From Bradyrhizobium sp. (GTDB lineage: Bacteria; Pseudomonadota; Alphaproteobacteria; Rhizobiales; Xanthobacteraceae), in NCBI GenBank assembly GCA_025960445.1, contig JAICIT010000071.1, positions 1 to 8,575 of the forward strand: DNA of 8,575 nt. The letters are read 5' to 3'. The notes under the pieces were generated by a model. It saw nothing but the letters and a program-made list of their open reading frames with translations, searched no databases and was not told the DNA's origin. Position numbers and translations under genes: made by a program. This document shows, piece by piece, positions 6,740 through 8,575 of the stretch (the stretch's first letter is position 1; every line of letters starts with the position of its first letter).

Positions 6740-6819
6740 CCGAAGCTGCTTCCCCCAACACCGGCCGAACGGTTTTGCCGCAACCGCGTAACCCTCGCAA
6801 CAAGCAAAACAGGCAACGT

Positions 6820-6849
6820 TGAGGGCGGCAACCGGTGCTGCCGCCCTCA
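6820..6849 (-). terminator. Terminator-like hairpin downstream of the superoxide dismutase gene
   Basis: An 11-bp perfect stem (6820-6830 with 6839-6849; core GAGGGCGGCA / TGCCGCCCTC) closes an 8-base loop, about 20 bases past the sodB stop. The bases after it on the - strand contain only a late TTTT rather than an immediate T-run, so termination may be partial or Rho-assisted. It separates sodB from crcB. Confidence 0.6.
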
Positions 6850-6868
6850 TATCAATGAGTAAGGAGTG

Positions 6869-7465
6869 TCAGAGCTTTGAGAACAACTGCTCGACATACT
6901 CCCAGTTCACCAGATGATCGACGAACGCCTTCAGGTAATCCGGCCGGCGGTTGCGATAATCGATGTAGTAGGAGTGCTCCCAGACGTCGACGCCAAGGAC
7001 AGGCGTACCGCCATGGACCAGCGGATTTTCGCCGTTGGCCGTTTTGGTCACCTCGAGCTTGCCATTCTTCATCGTGAGCCAGGCCCAGCCCGAGCCGAAT
7101 TGTGAGGCGCCGGCGGCCGCGAAATCGGTCTTGCATTTTTCCAGCCCACCGAGATCGTCATTGATCTTCTTTTCCAGCCGGCCAGGTAATTTGCTGCCGC
7201 CGCCGTTGGGCTTCATCCAATTCCAGAAATGCAGGTGATTGTAGTGCTGGCCGGCATTGTTAAAGACGGCGGCATTCTTGCCGAACGAAGATTTGACGAT
7301 CTCCTCGAGGGATTTGCCCTCGAATTCGGTCCCCTTGATCGCGTTATTTCCGTTGGTCACGTAAGCCTGATGATGCTTGTCGTGGTGAAATTCCAGCGTT
7401 TCCTTGGACATATGGGGTGCAAGGGCGTCATAGGCGTAAGGCAGGTTGGGGAGCGTAAAGGTCAT
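6869..7465 (-). CDS. sodB: Superoxide dismutase, iron type
   Basis: This 198-residue Fe/Mn-family superoxide dismutase converts superoxide to oxygen and hydrogen peroxide and is cytosolic (no signal peptide). Metal ligands are H27 (LEFHHDKHH), H77 (YNHLHFWNW), D160 and H164 (GVDVWEHSYY). Q73, four residues before H77, is the position that holds Gln in Fe enzymes and Gly in Mn enzymes. The position that supplies Gln in Mn enzymes reads Gly here (TANGENP, G145), so an iron enzyme is favoured. Length matches the family. The ATG at 7463-7465 gives the usual N-terminus (MTFTLPNLPYAYDAL); the Shine-Dalgarno is weak. A GGAAC-N16-CGTT promoter 35-60 bases upstream suggests general stress control. A hairpin follows its stop. 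It diverges from the acetyltransferase gene on the right. Confidence 0.96.
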   Translation of the reverse strand: MTFTLPNLPYAYDALAPHMSKETLEFHHDKHHQAYVTNGNNAIKGTEFEGKSLEEIVKSSFGKNAAVFNNAGQHYNHLHFWNWMKPNGGGSKLPGRLEKKINDDLGGLEKCKTDFAAAGASQFGSGWAWLTMKNGKLEVTKTANGENPLVHGGTPVLGVDVWEHSYYIDYRNRRPDYLKAFVDHLVNWEYVEQLFSKL

Positions 7466-7499
7466 GGGGTGATGTCCGCACTGAGGGAAGACGAGACTT

Positions 7500-7524
7500 A
7501 ACGGAACCTCTTATAGAAGGTTCC
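7500..7524 (-). promoter_or_regulatory. Sigma-EcfG-type general stress promoter of sodB
   Basis: On the - strand GGAAC (7524-7520) is followed after exactly 16 bases by CGTT (7503-7500), an exact match to the EcfG general stress consensus. Transcription would begin around 7493 and give a leader of about 28 bases before the sodB ATG. The element is built on an 8-bp inverted repeat, CGGAACCT (7502-7509) and AGGTTCCG (7518-7525), with an 8-base loop. As a result the + strand carries GGAAC-N16-CGCT, one mismatch from consensus, pointing toward the acetyltransferase gene. Confidence 0.7.
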
Positions 7525-7605
7525 GCTGGGCCGAAATACCGCTATTTGGCAGAACAGCGCCCCGGACAACGCAACGCGTCCGCCCGCAAAAGGGCCAGGA
7601 AATCA

Positions 7606-8133
7606 ATGAGCATCGAAGTCGAGGTTTTGAACGGAAGCGAATCCTGGCCGATCGCAGAACCCCTTTTCAAGGAGGTCTGGCCGCCCGAAGTGGTCCAAAC
7701 ACTGCCGTGGGCGGGCATCGTCTTTGCCCACGCGGACCTGCGTGTCCTGGTTCAGACTGAAGCTGGTGAAGCTGTGTGCCATGTCGGCATGTACCGGCGC
7801 GAGGTGACATGGAATGGACGCAGGATGCGCGCCGGCGGAATCGGCGGCGTTCTGACCCGCGAAAACTACCGCCGTCATGGACATGCGAGCGTTGCGCTCA
7901 ATGCGGCCATTCAAACCTTGAAGCATGAAGGCTCAGCCGACTTTGCGTTGCTGTTTTGTGAGCCGCAGAACGCGCCGTTCTACATGGGCCGGGGGTGGAA
8001 GCCGTTCGACGGCGAAATCTATGCGGAGCAACCGCAGGGGCGAGTTCGCTTCGAGGCAATAGCGCCCTATGTTTACGAACTCAGGCGGGCGCCGCGGCAG
8101 GGCACGATCGACCTATGCGGGCTGCCCTGGTGA
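7606..8133 (+). CDS. GNAT-family N-acetyltransferase, substrate unknown
   Basis: This 175-residue protein has a GNAT fold for acetyl-CoA-dependent acylation. Core strands appear at about 55-62 (AVCHVGMY) and 76-84 (AGGIGGVLT). An acetyl-CoA loop YRRHGHA at 88-94 is followed by a helix (SVALNAAIQTL), and LLFCEPQNAPFYMGRGW at 115-131 is the usual C-terminal motif. The sequence ends in GTIDLCGLPW, an unusually specific tail that recalls the AAC(2') aminoglycoside acetyltransferase group, though I cannot confirm this by alignment. I start at the ATG at 7606 with AGGA about eight bases upstream; a TTG 20 codons earlier (7546) would add an Arg-rich extension and is less likely. It diverges from sodB and may share a stress promoter region with it. 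The next gene begins about 100 bases downstream on the same strand. Confidence 0.85.
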   Translation: MSIEVEVLNGSESWPIAEPLFKEVWPPEVVQTLPWAGIVFAHADLRVLVQTEAGEAVCHVGMYRREVTWNGRRMRAGGIGGVLTRENYRRHGHASVALNAAIQTLKHEGSADFALLFCEPQNAPFYMGRGWKPFDGEIYAEQPQGRVRFEAIAPYVYELRRAPRQGTIDLCGLPW

Positions 8134-8168
8134 CCTCTGCACCCCTGGGGCTGGCTTTTCCAACATCC

Positions 8169-8197
8169 TTGCCATAGTATGTCAGTCATAATCTAAT
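8169..8197 (+). promoter_or_regulatory. Candidate sigma-70 promoter for the MATE transporter gene
   Basis: TTGCCA (8169-8174) and TCTAAT (8192-8197) are separated by 17 bases; each box matches the sigma-70 consensus at five of six positions. The start would be near 8204, about 30 bases before the ATG. Between and around the boxes is a small inverted repeat, TATG-TCAGT-CATA (8178-8190), which could be an operator. The intergenic DNA is AT-richer than its surroundings. Prediction by eye only. Confidence 0.45.
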
Positions 8198-8234
8198 AGC
8201 CAGTCCGCCCGTCGGGCTGAGATAATGGTGACGC

Positions 8235-8575
8235 ATGACGATTGACGCTCCGCTGGACGCCTCTCCAGTCAGCGCCCCCATACAAAGCCTGGTGACGTCG
8301 CCCATCCTGCCGACCCTATTGCGGCTGGCTCTTCCCAATATGGTTGCGATGTTCGGCTCCACGCTGGTTGCAGTCGCCGAGACGTCCTATATCGGCCGGC
8401 TCGGAACGGAGCCGCTGGCAGGCATCGCGCTGGTTTTTCCGTTCGTCATGCTTACGCAGATGATGTCGGCGGGCGCCATGGGGGGTGGTGTTTCGTCGGC
8501 GATCAGTCGGGCGCTGGGCGCCGGAGACCGCGAGCGCGCGGGGATCCTAGCGCTGCATGCGGCCGTTATCGGCAC
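8235..8575 (+). CDS. MATE-family multidrug efflux transporter, N-terminal 113 residues (3' end outside window)
   Basis: The frame from the ATG at 8235 stays open to the window end. It begins MTIDAPLDASPVSAP, a hydrophilic N-terminus, and continues with ILPTLLRLALPNMVAMFGSTLVAVAETSYIGRLGTEPLAGIAL, the typical first MATE span (LALPN then an acidic/aromatic stretch ending in IGRLG). A second hydrophobic span (FPFVMLTQMMSAGAMGGGVSSAISRALGAGD) carries the family's G-G-G-SS-I-RALGAGD pattern at about 79-98. Such proteins export drugs, dyes or metabolites in exchange for Na+ or H+ across the inner membrane; complete ones have 12 spans and about 450 residues. An ATG at 8225 is out of frame and so not a candidate. 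The Shine-Dalgarno is weak (GGTG). The substrate cannot be told. Confidence 0.88.
   Translation, partial: MTIDAPLDASPVSAPIQSLVTSPILPTLLRLALPNMVAMFGSTLVAVAETSYIGRLGTEPLAGIALVFPFVMLTQMMSAGAMGGGVSSAISRALGAGDRERAGILALHAAVIG

Noticed and set aside
6740..6850. N-terminal extension of CrcB from the ATG at 6850
   Set aside because: The 37 extra residues are Cys/Ala-rich, unlike any CrcB N-terminus, and are encoded across the hairpin; MNYVLIFIGGGLGSS is the normal start.
6740..6868. Possible fluoride riboswitch upstream of crcB
   Set aside because: The conserved fluoride-aptamer pattern could not be recognised on the - strand; the region is explained by the SOD hairpin and GC-rich spacer.
8207..8217. 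GCCCG-T-CGGGC palindrome before the MATE gene
   Set aside because: A 5-bp stem with a one-base centre is too short in GC-rich DNA to call a terminator or operator.

Overview
The window is chromosomal DNA of a high-GC alphaproteobacterium. It most resembles Bradyrhizobium or a close relative (Rhodopseudomonas, Afipia, Nitrobacter). This rests on a homospermidine synthase, an iron-type SOD, sigma-EcfG-type (GGAAC-N16-CGTT) promoters and the general protein style. No alignment could be run. There is no mobile element, CRISPR array, tRNA or rRNA that I can see, and no gene-free stretch longer than about 150 bases.

Layout: the 3' part of a homospermidine synthase gene enters from the left on the + strand (1-999). 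Everything from 1037 to 7465 is on the - strand. Read in transcription order (right to left), this is: an Fe superoxide dismutase (7465-6869) with a terminator-like hairpin; the fluoride channel gene crcB (6739-6365); a six-gene zinc operon (6299-1441); and a small membrane-anchored proline-rich protein (1366-1037) with its own stress promoter. On the right, the + strand carries a GNAT acetyltransferase (7606-8133) and the start of a MATE efflux transporter (8235 to the window end).

The centrepiece is the zinc operon. A 21-bp perfect palindrome of Zur-box type (6304-6324) lies four bases upstream of the first start codon. The gene order is: a 66-residue His-rich single-span membrane protein, znuC (ATPase), znuB (permease), znuA (periplasmic binding protein), a COG0523 (CobW-type) GTPase with a His-rich loop, and a WD40 beta-propeller protein. 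Two junctions are 4-base ATGA overlaps (small protein/znuC and GTPase/WD40), one gap is 4 bases, one 13 and one 53, so a single zinc-starvation transcript is likely. The expected job is high-affinity zinc import followed by GTP-dependent zinc delivery inside the cell. The two genes with no textbook role, the His-rich membrane peptide and the cytosolic WD40 protein, are the most interesting unknowns.

A second layer is general stress control. Exact GGAAC-N16-CGTT matches precede both the SOD gene and the small proline-rich protein. The SOD element is an inverted repeat whose other half nearly matches the consensus toward the acetyltransferase gene.
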